Below, in pieces: positions 8,649-17,831 of a stretch of 64,000 nucleotides of DNA. The notes below the pieces were generated by a model that made no database searches, was not told the origin of the DNA, and saw only the letters and a program-made list of their open reading frames with translations. The stretch spans positions 4,582,001 to 4,646,000 of the forward strand of contig NZ_CP109811.1 of the NCBI RefSeq assembly GCF_014856545.2. The letters run 5' to 3'. The number at the start of each line of letters is the position of its first letter. The stretch's first letter is position 1. This DNA comes from Mesobacillus jeotgali (lineage in GTDB: Bacteria; Bacillota; Bacilli; Bacillales; Cytobacillaceae). The translations under genes were made by a program, and so were the position numbers.

Positions 8649-9086
8649 ATGAAAAAGTTATTAGTATGGTTTTTACGCATTCTTCCGCTGTTCTATATGG
8701 CGGCTATCTGGATCATGTCCAGCAATCCTGCTGATGCATTGGTCGAGCTGCCCAATCAGGGCGTGGATCGTTTTATAAAAGAATCACTCCATCTTGTAGA
8801 GTTCGGGATTCTGTATGTGCTGCTTGTTCTGGCCGCGTTAACGACCGGGCGCTTTACACCGGTAATGAGCTTTGCTTTCATGGGCGTGGCGATCCTGTAC
8901 GGACTGCTAGACGAGGTTCACCAAAGCTTCGTCCCGTACCGATCCGCAACTGTGATTGATTTTATAAAAGACGTAATTGGGGTTTTAGCGGCCTCACACT
9001 TCATCCATCATGCATACTTCAGCGGCAAGTTCCCGCGGCTGGGGAGGGTTTTGCGTGGGATTGAGGAGAGAGTTCGGGGATATTAG
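8649..9086 (+). CDS. ywnJ: VanZ-like membrane protein (YwnJ-type)
   Basis: A 145-residue integral membrane protein of the VanZ family with about four helices. It shows the family motifs SSNPADAL near the first helix, KESLHLVEFGILYVLL and LLDEVHQSFVPYRSATVIDF. B. subtilis has the VanZ-like gene ywnJ next to spoIIQ, so the position supports orthology. VanZ of enterococci lowers teicoplanin sensitivity, but the function of chromosomal Bacillus members is not established. A GTGAGGT ribosome-binding site stands 6 nt before the ATG. No terminator hairpin follows; instead the 9-mer GGGGCTGGC occurs at 9128 and 9146. Confidence 0.88.
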   Translation: MKKLLVWFLRILPLFYMAAIWIMSSNPADALVELPNQGVDRFIKESLHLVEFGILYVLLVLAALTTGRFTPVMSFAFMGVAILYGLLDEVHQSFVPYRSATVIDFIKDVIGVLAASHFIHHAYFSGKFPRLGRVLRGIEERVRGY

Positions 9087-9184
9087 CTGGGGTTAGTATT
9101 TAGATTGTAATTATTTACGGTTTTTAAGGGGCTGGCCTTGTTAATGGGGCTGGCTTTTTGTGTTTTAGTAGTGACTCATTTCTC

Positions 9185-9280
9185 CAACCGTTAAAAAAAG
9201 TGCTGCAACCGTTAAATTTTTTTGCTCAACCGTTAAATTCCTCGCTACAACCGTTAAATTATTGCTCCCAACCGTAGAAT
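9185..9280. repeat. Short-period array A: core CAACCGTTAAAT, 21-bp period, 5 copies
   Basis: The core CAACCGT begins at 9185, 9206, 9227, 9248 and 9269, exactly 21 bp apart each time. The core is conserved over about 12 nt and the remaining 9 nt vary. It fills the spacer between ywnJ and the NERD gene. There is no internal dyad and no open reading frame explains it. Confidence 0.9.
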
Positions 9281-9383
9281 TAATAGTTCTGACATAAAAC
9301 TTTCATAATAAAACGGTTATTTCGGTAGGTATTTTCAGTGTAGATAAAGAATTCAAATGAAAACTAATAAGGAAGTGACCAAA

Positions 9384-10373
9384 TTGATTGAAAAAGGAAG
9401 GACATATCCCATCCGTCTTCTCATGTATGAGGCTTTAATGGAAAGAATTAAACCAAATCATCCAAAAATCCCACTAATTGAACAAGATTACAAAGCTCGA
9501 CGCGCTGGATATAAGGGTGAATTGCAAACGGATTACCGCCTGAGTTTTTTACCCGAAAAAGGGTTCCATATTTTTCGTGATTTACGCCTCCTAGATGGAG
9601 AATGGCCTTTCCAGATAGATACCCTCATCCTAACTCTTCGTTATATCCTACTAATTGAAACAAAAGCCTTTTCCGGAACCCTTTTCTTCGACAAGCATTC
9701 CGAACAAATGATTCAAACAAAGAATGATCAGGAGAAATCATACGATAATCCCATTAACCAGGTTCGTATGCAAGCATGGCATTTGAAAGGATGGCTGCAA
9801 AACCATAAGTTCACTGTCCCTCCGATATACCAGTTTGTAGCCATCAGTAATTCCTCTACCATTATCAAGGTGAGTGACCGCTCCCTGAATAATATAATTG
9901 TGAAAGGTGATGTATTATTAAGCCGCGTTCTTCAAATCGACGATACCACTTCAAATCCAAACTTTACTGATAAAGAAGTAAAAAAGCTATCCAAGTCACT
10001 TTTAAAGAATCATACTCCTCACTACCCTGACATTCTTAAACAATATTCACTTACCCCGGATGATCTCCAAAAAGGCGTACAATGTCCGTCTTGTTTATCA
10101 TATGGAATGAATCGCGAAAAATGGGTCTGGCGTTGTCCGGTGTGCGGGCATAAGTCCAAAAATGCTCACCATAAGACTGTAAAAGAGTTTTTCCTCCTTA
10201 TTAGTCCAACAATTAAGAATCAGAGGTGCAGAGAATTTTGCAGCGGCATTTCATCAAAAACAGCCAGTGATCTTTTAATTTCATTGAATCTCCCCTTCAC
10301 AGGCATGACTAATGGCCGCATCTACCACATGCCACCAGACATCGAAACGTTCTTTAATCCTGCGAAAAAATAA
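9384..10373 (+). CDS. NERD-domain (nuclease-related) protein with zinc ribbon
   Basis: A 329-residue protein. An N-terminal helical segment (LMYEALMERIKPNHPKI) leads into a NERD domain (roughly residues 30-150) with the restriction-endonuclease-like core GYKGELQTDYRL, DTLILTLRYILLIETKAF. A four-Cys zinc ribbon follows (CPSC...CPVC, about residues 233-256). NERD proteins are predicted nucleases or DNA-processing factors of unknown role. I use the TTG start at 9384 because AAGGAAGTG stands 6 nt upstream and gives the usual family N-terminus; ATG 9357 lacks a site. It is visibly more AT-rich than its neighbours and interrupts the conserved spoIIQ-spoIID order, suggesting a later insertion. Confidence 0.85.
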   Translation: MIEKGRTYPIRLLMYEALMERIKPNHPKIPLIEQDYKARRAGYKGELQTDYRLSFLPEKGFHIFRDLRLLDGEWPFQIDTLILTLRYILLIETKAFSGTLFFDKHSEQMIQTKNDQEKSYDNPINQVRMQAWHLKGWLQNHKFTVPPIYQFVAISNSSTIIKVSDRSLNNIIVKGDVLLSRVLQIDDTTSNPNFTDKEVKKLSKSLLKNHTPHYPDILKQYSLTPDDLQKGVQCPSCLSYGMNREKWVWRCPVCGHKSKNAHHKTVKEFFLLISPTIKNQRCREFCSGISSKTASDLLISLNLPFTGMTNGRIYHMPPDIETFFNPAKK

Positions 10374-10398
10374 ATTTCCTACGCACAGCCAATCGCGC

Positions 10399-10427
10399 TA
10401 AAAAGCCAGGGCGCTTTTTGCCCTGGC
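10399..10427 (-). terminator. Terminator of spoIID
   Basis: A perfect 8-bp stem GCCAGGGC/GCCCTGGC (10405-10412 with 10420-10427), followed on the minus strand by TTTTTAG. It lies between the convergent spoIID and NERD genes; no T-tract supports use on the plus strand. Confidence 0.9.
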
Positions 10428-10434
10428 CTGGTAA

Positions 10435-11463
10435 TTATTTCTTCGCTGTCACCTTCGTCAGCATGCTATCGGCTTCGCTGATCTCAACGCCTTTGTAGTA
10501 GTGCTTGACGATGTCTTGATAGTTCTTTCCTTCGGTGGCCATGCCGTTGGCTCCGTATTGGCTCATGCCGACGCCGTGGCCGAAGCCTTCGGTGGTGATG
10601 ACGACGTTACCGCCTTTTAATTCCCAGGAGAAGTCGCTTGAGCGAAGGCCTAGTTTTTCACGGACTTCTTTACCTGTGAGGACTTTGCCCCCGATATCGA
10701 TTTTCGCAACGCGGTTGCCTGATGTTCTTGAGATGACCTTGCCGATCTCCGGACTGTTCGGCAGCTTGACGCCAAGCTTAGATTCGACCTCGGCTACGGT
10801 CATCACGGACTGGCTCCGGAACTTCGGCGATTGCAGATCCCATGGGCTTTCTACACTCCGCAAATACGGCAGCGAGTTTGACCAGTATTCCTCTGAGTTC
10901 TCCGTAAAGCCATTAGAGGTAGAGAAGAAGGTAGCATCAATCGGTGAGCCGTCATAGGTGAGTACCTGGCCATCAGTGGCTTTCACAGCCTCTGCAATCT
11001 TCTTCATTTTCCATTTGTAGTCGACGCCCCATTGCTTTTTCAATTCTTCTTTATTTTTAAATACCTGGTGGATCTCTGTATCATTCAACTGAGCGCCTTC
11101 AGGTACGCCTACTTTATTGGGGCTCAGCATTTGTTTTACATAATAAGTCCTTGCCGACAGTGCCTGTGCCTTCAATGCCTCCAGCTCGAACTCGGCGGGC
11201 ATTTCAGCAGCAACGACACCAATCAAGTATTCATCAAGCGGAAGCTTTTCGGTTTTTGATAGAGCTGTCCTGTAAACGGCTACCTCAACAGCAGAGTCTG
11301 CGGTCGGGACAGCAGCAGCATCCTTCGCTTCGCTTTGCAGCTCTTCCCCCAGCTTTCCGCCTGCCTTTTCTTCCATAAAAGGGAGGACGAGCAATGATGG
11401 GATCAGTAGTGTGACGGCGAATAGAATTGCAGCTAGTACGATGAGTGGTTTGAATTTTAACAT
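10435..11463 (-). CDS. spoIID: Stage II sporulation protein D (peptidoglycan lytic transglycosylase)
   Basis: A 342-residue mother-cell protein with an N-terminal membrane anchor (about residues 5-30). SpoIID cleaves glycan strands and, with SpoIIM and SpoIIP, drives septal thinning and engulfment. The SpoIID domain is clear: the catalytic-glutamate region VVAAEMPAEFELEALKAQAL, then ARTYYV and the C-terminal GFGHGVGMSQYGANGMA. Start ATG 11461-11463 follows GGAGG at a normal distance; an upstream in-frame start at 11478 overlaps that site. It lies downstream of murAA in the same direction, as in B. subtilis. Confidence 0.96.
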   Translation of the reverse strand: MLKFKPLIVLAAILFAVTLLIPSLLVLPFMEEKAGGKLGEELQSEAKDAAAVPTADSAVEVAVYRTALSKTEKLPLDEYLIGVVAAEMPAEFELEALKAQALSARTYYVKQMLSPNKVGVPEGAQLNDTEIHQVFKNKEELKKQWGVDYKWKMKKIAEAVKATDGQVLTYDGSPIDATFFSTSNGFTENSEEYWSNSLPYLRSVESPWDLQSPKFRSQSVMTVAEVESKLGVKLPNSPEIGKVISRTSGNRVAKIDIGGKVLTGKEVREKLGLRSSDFSWELKGGNVVITTEGFGHGVGMSQYGANGMATEGKNYQDIVKHYYKGVEISEADSMLTKVTAKK

Positions 11464-11512
11464 AGAAAAAGCCTCCATTATGAAATTTCACGGTCGTTAA
11501 CCGTCTCATTCC

Positions 11513-11542
11513 ATTCATATGGAGGCAGACAAGCTTTTATGA
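11513..11542 (-). promoter_or_regulatory. Possible sigma-E promoter of spoIID
   Basis: On the minus strand TCATAAA (11536-11542), a 14-bp spacer and CATATGAAT (11513-11521) weakly resemble the sigma-E pattern KMATATT-N14-CATACANT. spoIID is a classical sigma-E gene, but both boxes have mismatches. Confidence 0.3.
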
Positions 11543-11710
11543 CAGATTTCGAAAAAGCTCTGTATTTGTATATTTTCTTTTAAAACGTTCATAATAAGTC
11601 GGTCGAAATTGGACAGATATTTTTAAAATAATGCCAACCAAAAATCAAAAAACCGCAGAACTATACGTTAAAGCACAATTCTCCGGTTCATTGAGTAGTA
11701 TTCTTAATGG

Positions 11711-11760
11711 TTCATGTCTGAGACTAAATTAGCTTATGCGTTCATGTCTGAGACTAATTT
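11711..11760 (-). repeat. 30-bp in-frame tandem duplication of the murAA 3' end
   Basis: TTCATGTCTGAGACTAA occurs at 11711 and 11741, exactly 30 bp apart. The second copy encodes the MurAA C-terminus LVSDMNA; the first lies just after the stop codon and in the same frame would encode ANLVSDMNH followed by a stop. It looks like a recent slippage duplication at the gene end. Confidence 0.85.
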
Positions 11761-13041
11761 ATCAGTTACTGGCTGTTCTTCTACTTCGCTTACGCGTTCG
11801 ATGTCGGCCCCAAGTGCAGCAAGCTTATGATGGAAGTTCACATAGCCGCGATCCAGGTGGTAAAGCTCTGTCACGCGAGTTACTCCATCTGCTACAAGTC
11901 CAGTCAGGATCAGTGATGCTGCGGCACGCAGGTCAGTTGCTGCCACTTCTGCTCCCTGAAGGTTTGATGGTCCGTTCATGATAACAGAACGTCCGTCGAT
12001 TTTGATGTTTGCGTTCATGCGGCGGAATTCTTCCACGTGCATGAAGCGGTTTTCGAAAACAGTTTCCGTGATCATGCTTGTGCCTTGAGCGCGCAACAGC
12101 AATGCCATCATCTGGGATTGCATATCTGTCGGGAAGCCAGGGTGCGGCATTGTCTTGATGTCTACTGCTTTCAATTTTTCAGGCCCGATGACACGAAGGC
12201 CCTCTTCTTCTTCAATGATCGTAACGCCCATTTCTTCCATCTTGGCAACCAATGAAGAAAGATGTTCAGGTACAGCGCCTTTTACAAGGACGTTGCCGCC
12301 AGTGATGGCAGACGCAACCATGAAGGTTCCTGCTTCAATACGGTCAGGAATGATATTGTGGTCAGCACCGAACAGTACTTCAACACCCTCGATTTTGATT
12401 GTGCCAGTGCCGGCACCTCTGACCTTCGCTCCCATTTTGTTCAGGAAGTTGGCAAGGTCGACGATTTCTGGTTCTTTTGCGACGTTTTCGATGATCGTTG
12501 TGCCTTTTGCAAGGACAGCCGCCATCATAATGTTTTCCGTAGCTCCTACGCTAGGGAAATCAAGGTATATTTTAGCTCCGTGCAGACCATTGACTGCTTC
12601 AGCTTCGATAAAACCGTTTCCTACCTTGACAGTCGCACCCATTGCTTCAAAGCCTTTAAGGTGCTGGTCAATAGGACGGGAACCGATTGCGCAGCCGCCT
12701 GGCAGCGCTACGCGAGCACGGCCATTCCTGGCTAGCAGGGATCCCATTACCAATACAGAAGCACGCATTTTTCGTACATACTCAAAAGGCGCTTCTATCT
12801 TTAACTCTCTGGATGCATCTACTGTAATCGTGTTATTTTCAAACTCCACTACGGCGTTTAAAGAACGTAATACTTCGTTGATGGTATATACATCGGAGAG
12901 AGTTGGCACATCACGAATTACGCTTTTTCCGTCACTTGCTAATAATGTTGCAGCGATAACAGGCAAGACGGCATTCTTAGCTCCTTCAACCTTTACAGAA
13001 CCGCTTAGCCTTTGTCCGCCGCGGACGATGATTTTTTCCAA
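11734..13041 (-). CDS. murAA: UDP-N-acetylglucosamine 1-carboxyvinyltransferase MurAA
   Basis: A 435-residue enolpyruvyl transferase that moves enolpyruvate from PEP to UDP-GlcNAc, the first committed step of peptidoglycan synthesis and the fosfomycin target. The catalytic cysteine is in [18 protein letters not shown] (about residue 117), and the N-terminus [20 protein letters not shown] is typical. Translation starts at a TTG (13039-13041) behind GGAGGGG with a 7-nt spacer. It is the first of two MurA paralogues here; the other is murZ at 55.5 kb, as in other low-GC Gram-positives. Position between ywmB and spoIID matches B. subtilis murAA. Confidence 0.97.
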   Translation of the reverse strand: MEKIIVRGGQRLSGSVKVEGAKNAVLPVIAATLLASDGKSVIRDVPTLSDVYTINEVLRSLNAVVEFENNTITVDASRELKIEAPFEYVRKMRASVLVMGSLLARNGRARVALPGGCAIGSRPIDQHLKGFEAMGATVKVGNGFIEAEAVNGLHGAKIYLDFPSVGATENIMMAAVLAKGTTIIENVAKEPEIVDLANFLNKMGAKVRGAGTGTIKIEGVEVLFGADHNIIPDRIEAGTFMVASAITGGNVLVKGAVPEHLSSLVAKMEEMGVTIIEEEEGLRVIGPEKLKAVDIKTMPHPGFPTDMQSQMMALLLRAQGTSMITETVFENRFMHVEEFRRMNANIKIDGRSVIMNGPSNLQGAEVAATDLRAAASLILTGLVADGVTRVTELYHLDRGYVNFHHKLAALGADIERVSEVEEQPVTDKLVSDMNA

Positions 13042-13073
13042 GTGTATTCCCCTCCGCGTCCAATTTCTCTATA

Positions 13074-13793
13074 TTAATATTCAATCGTTATGATGGGTGT
13101 GCCAACTACGAGGGTAGTCTTTGCGCCCAATCGTTCAGTTTTCCGTAATCCAAGCTGCATATTCATCTCATGTTCATTGCTCAGTGACTTGTCGAATAAA
13201 GGCGAAACGGCGGATGTGGAAATGAATGTCTCCTCTTCCAATCCTTCGACTTCCTCCGCTTTAAAAGCCTTTAGCAATTTACTTTTATAAACAGGTAAAG
13301 CCGATTTTATCTTATCATTGAACTCGCCTTCAATACAAGAGAAAGTTGTGGCATTTCCTCGAAAAATGTCAAATATTCTGCCTGGTAAATTTTTGTTTAA
13401 AAAGGTTTCTGTATTTTTATTCCAGTAGCGACCTCTGACCTCATACATGACATACGTTTGTATCGGCCCGTTTGTGTCCGTAGAAACAATTTTAATTTTT
13501 TCCTGAAGTTCTGGAGAGTTCGTTACGGCTGTAATTTCTCCATCGCTCCCTTCCCATGTCCAATTTGGAAGCTGAGCCTTCAAGTCCCTTACCAGTCTGT
13601 CGACATTTTCTTCTTCCAGGGTTTCCCTTGCATATACCGACCACCCAGTGATCAAAATATTTTCGTCCTGCAAAACTGAGGCCAGAGTTTTTATTTCGTG
13701 ATTAGCGTCAGCTACAGTCGTCTTATTCCCAGCTTGAAGCACAATAAAACCAATAATGCCAAAAATTGATAAAATAAATGGAATCTTCTTCAT
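13074..13793 (-). CDS. ywmB: YwmB family protein
   Basis: A 239-residue protein with an N-terminal signal peptide or membrane anchor (MKKIPFILSIFGIIGFIVLQ), so most of it should lie outside the membrane. The rest matches the Bacillaceae YwmB family, named in databases for a TATA-binding-protein-like fold; no biochemical role is established. It is 32 bp upstream of murAA in the same direction, as in B. subtilis, which hints at an envelope-related role (inference). Confidence 0.88.
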   Translation of the reverse strand: MKKIPFILSIFGIIGFIVLQAGNKTTVADANHEIKTLASVLQDENILITGWSVYARETLEEENVDRLVRDLKAQLPNWTWEGSDGEITAVTNSPELQEKIKIVSTDTNGPIQTYVMYEVRGRYWNKNTETFLNKNLPGRIFDIFRGNATTFSCIEGEFNDKIKSALPVYKSKLLKAFKAEEVEGLEEETFISTSAVSPLFDKSLSNEHEMNMQLGLRKTERLGAKTTLVVGTPIITIEY

Positions 13794-14157
13794 ATGTCTT
13801 TCACTCTCCCCTTATTACCATTCTTACCAGGAGAGCAAATCGCATACTTGGGAATTCTCGTCACTTTTTGACATCATTCTATGTACCAACTTGGCCGGGT
13901 GTTTATCGTTTGTGAAAAAATAAACATGCTTATGCAAAAAAACAAGCACAAAGCCAATTTTACTCAAAATAAATCATTTTGAAAACATGTATGAAGACCT
14001 AATTTTTTACCAATTTGTTTAGACTTTACAGTAATGTATGACAAAAAGTCCAAAATGCGTGCAGTAATTGCTGGTTTCTCTCCAGAAAAGTTCTACTTTC
14101 AGAAGGCATAATGCCACTTCTTAAGTGGAAAGCACAGTAATATTTTCGAAAAGACCT
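13794..14157. other. 364-bp gene-free spacer
   Basis: AT-rich DNA between ywzB and ywmB. I see no reading frame with a ribosome-binding site, no array of the type found in other spacers, and no strong hairpin with a T-tract. The ywmB-murAA promoter is presumably here but no -35/-10 pair stands out. Confidence 0.6.
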
Positions 14158-14394
14158 TTACTGAAAAATCATCGGGAGCTGCTGTGACCATTGGAGGTAA
14201 TCAAGGAAGAAATTACTTACTGTGGATCCCAGTGCGATGGAAAGTAGGATGTATAGAACGCGAGCTTGAAGAACATGATTAGCTCTGAGCAATTTATCAA
14301 ACTGCAGTGCCTGAAGGGCCCACCATGAAAGCGCAATAAAAATCAAATGTGTAAGAATGCTGGTAAGCGCAAAACCGCCAAAACCTGTTATCAT
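14158..14394 (-). CDS. ywzB: DUF1146 family membrane protein YwzB
   Basis: A 78-residue protein with two membrane helices (roughly 10-30 and 45-65), matching the DUF1146/YwzB family common in Bacilli. It lies in the atp/nuo-murAA interval as in B. subtilis. AAGGGGGG precedes the ATG at normal spacing. Its function is not known. Confidence 0.85.
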   Translation of the reverse strand: MITGFGGFALTSILTHLIFIALSWWALQALQFDKLLRANHVLQARVLYILLSIALGSTVSNFFLDYLQWSQQLPMIFQ

Positions 14395-14499
14395 AAATCG
14401 TCCCCCCTTATCATGTTTATTTTAACATAAACGCGATGATTACCTGTTATATAGACGTTTCAGAAACGGGAAAGTTTCATGTTCTTGATTGTCTCTTTT

Positions 14500-14636
14500 G
14501 GGCACATGTTTCTCCTTCTTGTCATTGTCATTATTGATTCCTCTTCTGAAGGGCACAGGTTTTCCTTTCTTGTGACGGGCACATGTTCAACCTTCATGTG
14601 ACCGTAGTTCCCAATTGCCTCTTTCAACGGGCACAA
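14500..14636. repeat. Short-period array B: core GGGCACATGTT, 26-bp period
   Basis: GGGCACA begins at 14500, 14551, 14577 and 14629. The gaps of 51, 26 and 52 bp fit a 26-bp period with two degenerate units (about 14526 and 14603). Units share a pattern of GGGCACATGTT followed by a pyrimidine-rich CCTTCTTGTGAC. It fills the spacer between the complex I terminator and ywzB. Twenty-six is not a multiple of three, so it is not a coding repeat. Confidence 0.8.
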
Positions 14637-14674
14637 ATTAAAAAACTGGCCTGCTATTAAAGCAAGGCCAGCTG
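14637..14674 (-). terminator. Terminator of the nuo operon
   Basis: CTGGCC...GGCCAG stem (14646-14651 with 14667-14672) extended by an inner TGCT/AGCA pair, followed on the minus strand by TTTTTTAATTT. It lies about 110 bp after the nuoN stop codon. Confidence 0.88.
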
Positions 14675-14783
14675 AATTTACCCCTTTGTTTCCATGAATT
14701 GATTTTCCCCAAAATCCAAACATGATTGGTGCTTTTTCGAGCTTACTACCCAATTATCAAAGCAATAAGTTAACGAAAAGAGC

Positions 14784-16304
14784 TTATCTCATAAAATCAA
14801 CGAACTGGTTGAAGTTGCTGTGCATGAAGTCGATGGCCAGGTTTGGCATGACTCCGAACAGGATCGTTCCGACTACTGTGATCAGGATGACGGCTATTGT
14901 TCCTGCTGGCAGTTGGATTTTTTCGTCGCTTGCTGCCGGGCGGAAGAACATTTGCGTCATGACTCCGAAGTAGTAGAAATAGGATACGACTGTTGTCGCG
15001 ATCATGATCGATACAAGGACGTAGTGTGCCTGGTCGACCATTAATGCTCCCAAGAAGATGTTTAGCTTACCGATGAAGCCTGCTGTACCTGGGATTCCTG
15101 CGAGTGACAGGATGAAGATTCCCATTCCGACAGCTAATAAAGGCGAGCGGCGGTAAAGACCGGCAAAGTGGCTGATATCTTCTGAGCCAGTTTTCATTGT
15201 GATAACCTGGATCACGGCGAATGCACCTAAATTCATTAGTACGTAGGCCAGCATGTAGAACCAGATGGCATCGAATGTCACGAATGACATGGCAGTCAAT
15301 GCGACAAGGATGTAACCGGCATGCGCGATACTTGAGTAGGCGAACATCCGCTTGATATTGCGCTGTCTTAAGGCGACGACGTTACCAATGATCATTGTTG
15401 CCCCAGCCAGGAATGCGATGTAATCCTGAACTGCGAACAGCAGCGGAATTGGCTGTCCGTCTTCCTGTGCGACAGGAATATAACCGAAGATCGATAACAG
15501 GATACGAAGGATAATCACAAATCCAGCTGTTTTCGAGACAACGCTTAGGAACGCAGTCACTGGAGTTGGTGCTCCTTCGTAAACATCCGGTGCCCACATA
15601 TGGAATGGCGCGGATGCCAGCTTGAATGACAGGCCGACGAAAATCATGAAGAATGCCAGTCCAAGAATGTAGATGTGCTGCGGGTCATTCAGGCCGCCAA
15701 AGACTTGAGCGATTTCTCTCAAGTTTGTTGATCCGGCGATTCCGTACACATAGCTCATACCGAACAATGTGATCGCGGAAGAAATTCCGCCATTAATGAC
15801 GTATTTCATAGCCGATTCATTCGATTTCAGATTGCGCTTGCGCATTCCGGCAAGTACATAAGACGGAATGGACAGCAATTCAAGGCCGACAAACAATGTG
15901 ATCAAGTCGCCGCTTGATGCCATGAACATTGTACCAAGCAGTGCTGTGAGGAACAGGTAGAAAAATTCTCCCTTATATTCCTCAAGTCCGTCATTCGTCC
16001 GGTAGTCGATCGCCAACAGCATGACGAGTGCTGCTCCCAGAAGAAGGATCAGCTTGAAAGCGATGGCGAATGAATCCAATCGGAATGTATCGTATAAAAT
16101 GGATGTTGTTTCGGTACCAATCAAGGTAACAAGTGAAACCAGCGCCAATACCACACCTGCAAAACCGACCCAGCCAAGGACTTTTCGGTCAACATGCTTT
16201 GGCATGAATAAATCAGCGACTGATAAAAGTACAATAATTCCAAGGATGATGAATTCCGGAGTCATCGTCCCCCATTCAAATGATAGAAGTGTATCTAAAT
16301 CCAT
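14784..16304 (-). CDS. nuoN: Complex I membrane subunit NuoN
   Basis: A 506-residue antiporter-like subunit of proton-pumping complex I, about 14 membrane helices. LFVGLELLSIPSYVLAG carries the conserved TM5 glutamate, and MWAPDVYEGAPTPVTAFLSV is the broken-helix TM7 region with the pumping lysine nearby. It is the last gene of the nuoABCDHIJKLMN operon and begins 6 bp after nuoM. Confidence 0.96.
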   Translation of the reverse strand: MDLDTLLSFEWGTMTPEFIILGIIVLLSVADLFMPKHVDRKVLGWVGFAGVVLALVSLVTLIGTETTSILYDTFRLDSFAIAFKLILLLGAALVMLLAIDYRTNDGLEEYKGEFFYLFLTALLGTMFMASSGDLITLFVGLELLSIPSYVLAGMRKRNLKSNESAMKYVINGGISSAITLFGMSYVYGIAGSTNLREIAQVFGGLNDPQHIYILGLAFFMIFVGLSFKLASAPFHMWAPDVYEGAPTPVTAFLSVVSKTAGFVIILRILLSIFGYIPVAQEDGQPIPLLFAVQDYIAFLAGATMIIGNVVALRQRNIKRMFAYSSIAHAGYILVALTAMSFVTFDAIWFYMLAYVLMNLGAFAVIQVITMKTGSEDISHFAGLYRRSPLLAVGMGIFILSLAGIPGTAGFIGKLNIFLGALMVDQAHYVLVSIMIATTVVSYFYYFGVMTQMFFRPAASDEKIQLPAGTIAVILITVVGTILFGVMPNLAIDFMHSNFNQFVDFMR

Positions 16305-16310
16305 CCTTCA

Positions 16311-17831
16311 TCACCCCCCTATTCCCATCATGATAGTCTCTAATGTTGCCTGAAGCGGTTCGCTTAGAACAGCTGGATATACACCGATCAAAACGATCAA
16401 GCCGATAAGCACCAAAACTGGAGCCCATTCAAATGAGCGGATATCAGAAATTCCAACGAATTCGCGCTCTGCAATGCCATACGTGATGGCGAGGACTGCG
16501 CGCAGCAGGTAAACGGCTGTCATGATGATGCCGATTGTACCGACCGCTGCAAGGATTGGCATTTCTTCGAATAGTCCAAGGAATGCCATGAATTCGCTGA
16601 CGAATCCTGACATGCCAGGCAATCCAAGCGATGCCATCGCGCCTGCAAGCAGGAAGCCTGATGCAAGCGGCATTCCTTTTGCCATGCCGCCAAGGTTGGC
16701 AAGTGTTGTCGTGTGTGTGCGTTCATAAAGCACACCGACAAGGAAGAACAGTAATGCTGAAATCAAGCCGTGTGATACGACCTGGAAAATAGCACCTTGA
16801 ATTCCAGCTTCATTTAATGCTCCAAGTCCGATTAAAACGATCCCCATATGGGAAATAGAAGAGTAAGCAAGGACCATTTTGAAATCTGTCTGGATAAAAG
16901 CAAGGAATGCTCCGTAAAGCAGATTGATAACACCCAGTACTGCAAGCAGCACGGCTAGTTCCGCGAATTGTTCTGGGAAGATCCCCATCCCGAAGCGGAT
17001 CAAACCGAATGCACCAATCTTCAGCAAGATCCCTGAGTGAATCATGACGATGGATGGCGGCGCTTCAACGTGGACGCGCAGCATCCAGCTGTGCAGCGGG
17101 AAGATTGGCAGCTTGACACCAAATGCGACAAGCAATGCGATCAATAATCCCATTTTCAATGAATCGGAAACCGGCGCGAACAACGGCGCGTTTTCTGTGT
17201 TCATCATGACTGACAGCATTTCGATATTGGATGTGCCTGTTCTTGCAAATAGCACCATTATGACGATCAGCAAAATTGCTGAGCCAAGTCCGTTATAAAT
17301 CAAGAAGCTGTAAGCAGCCTTTTCTCTTTCGTAATAGCCCCATTTTCCAATCAGGAAGAACATTGGGATCAAGGTAATCTCGAAGAAAAGGAAGAACAGG
17401 ATCAAGTTTTGTGATGTGAATACTCCCAGCATCCCGATTTCGAGAAGCAGGAACAGCATGTAGTAGCCTTTCCATTCTTTTTTGATATGGAAGGATGCGA
17501 TAGCCGCAAGCGTCGCGATTACTGCTGTGAGAACCACCATGATCAAACCGAATCCATCAATTCCTAGTTCGTAATTCACTGTGAACATGCCGGATTGCTC
17601 GGCACCCTGGCCTCCGAATTGGATCCAGCGGAATTTTTCCGAAAAATTAGCGAGATCATTGCCGCCGCGATACGAAAAGTATGCGATCAGCGCAAGGATC
17701 AATGACGGCAGCGTTGCCAGTACGCCAAGCATTTTGATGCCTGATTCATTCGCCTTTGGCATGAATGCCAAAAGCAGGATTCCTAGTAAAGGGGAGAATA
17801 CCAGCAAGGTAAGAAAATAGTTGAAATCCAT
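16311..17831 (-). CDS. nuoM: Complex I membrane subunit NuoM
   Basis: A 506-residue antiporter-like subunit. FFLFFEITLIPMFFLIGKWG holds the TM5 glutamate, and FPLHSWMLRVHVEAPPSIVM is the TM7 region typical of NuoM. Its ATG overlaps the nuoL stop codon (TAATG), indicating translational coupling. It forms part of the distal proton-translocating arm with NuoL and NuoN. Confidence 0.96.
   Translation of the reverse strand: MDFNYFLTLLVFSPLLGILLLAFMPKANESGIKMLGVLATLPSLILALIAYFSYRGGNDLANFSEKFRWIQFGGQGAEQSGMFTVNYELGIDGFGLIMVVLTAVIATLAAIASFHIKKEWKGYYMLFLLLEIGMLGVFTSQNLILFFLFFEITLIPMFFLIGKWGYYEREKAAYSFLIYNGLGSAILLIVIMVLFARTGTSNIEMLSVMMNTENAPLFAPVSDSLKMGLLIALLVAFGVKLPIFPLHSWMLRVHVEAPPSIVMIHSGILLKIGAFGLIRFGMGIFPEQFAELAVLLAVLGVINLLYGAFLAFIQTDFKMVLAYSSISHMGIVLIGLGALNEAGIQGAIFQVVSHGLISALLFFLVGVLYERTHTTTLANLGGMAKGMPLASGFLLAGAMASLGLPGMSGFVSEFMAFLGLFEEMPILAAVGTIGIIMTAVYLLRAVLAITYGIAEREFVGISDIRSFEWAPVLVLIGLIVLIGVYPAVLSEPLQATLETIMMGIGG

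Noticed and set aside
9128-9154. GGGGCTGGC-N9-GGGGCTGGC followed by TTTTT as a terminator of ywnJ
   Set aside because: The two words are direct, not inverted, repeats and cannot form a stem.
14460-14753. Minus-strand reading frame through array B
   Set aside because: It contains the nuo terminator and a 26-bp repeat that is not a multiple of three, and has no ribosome-binding site.
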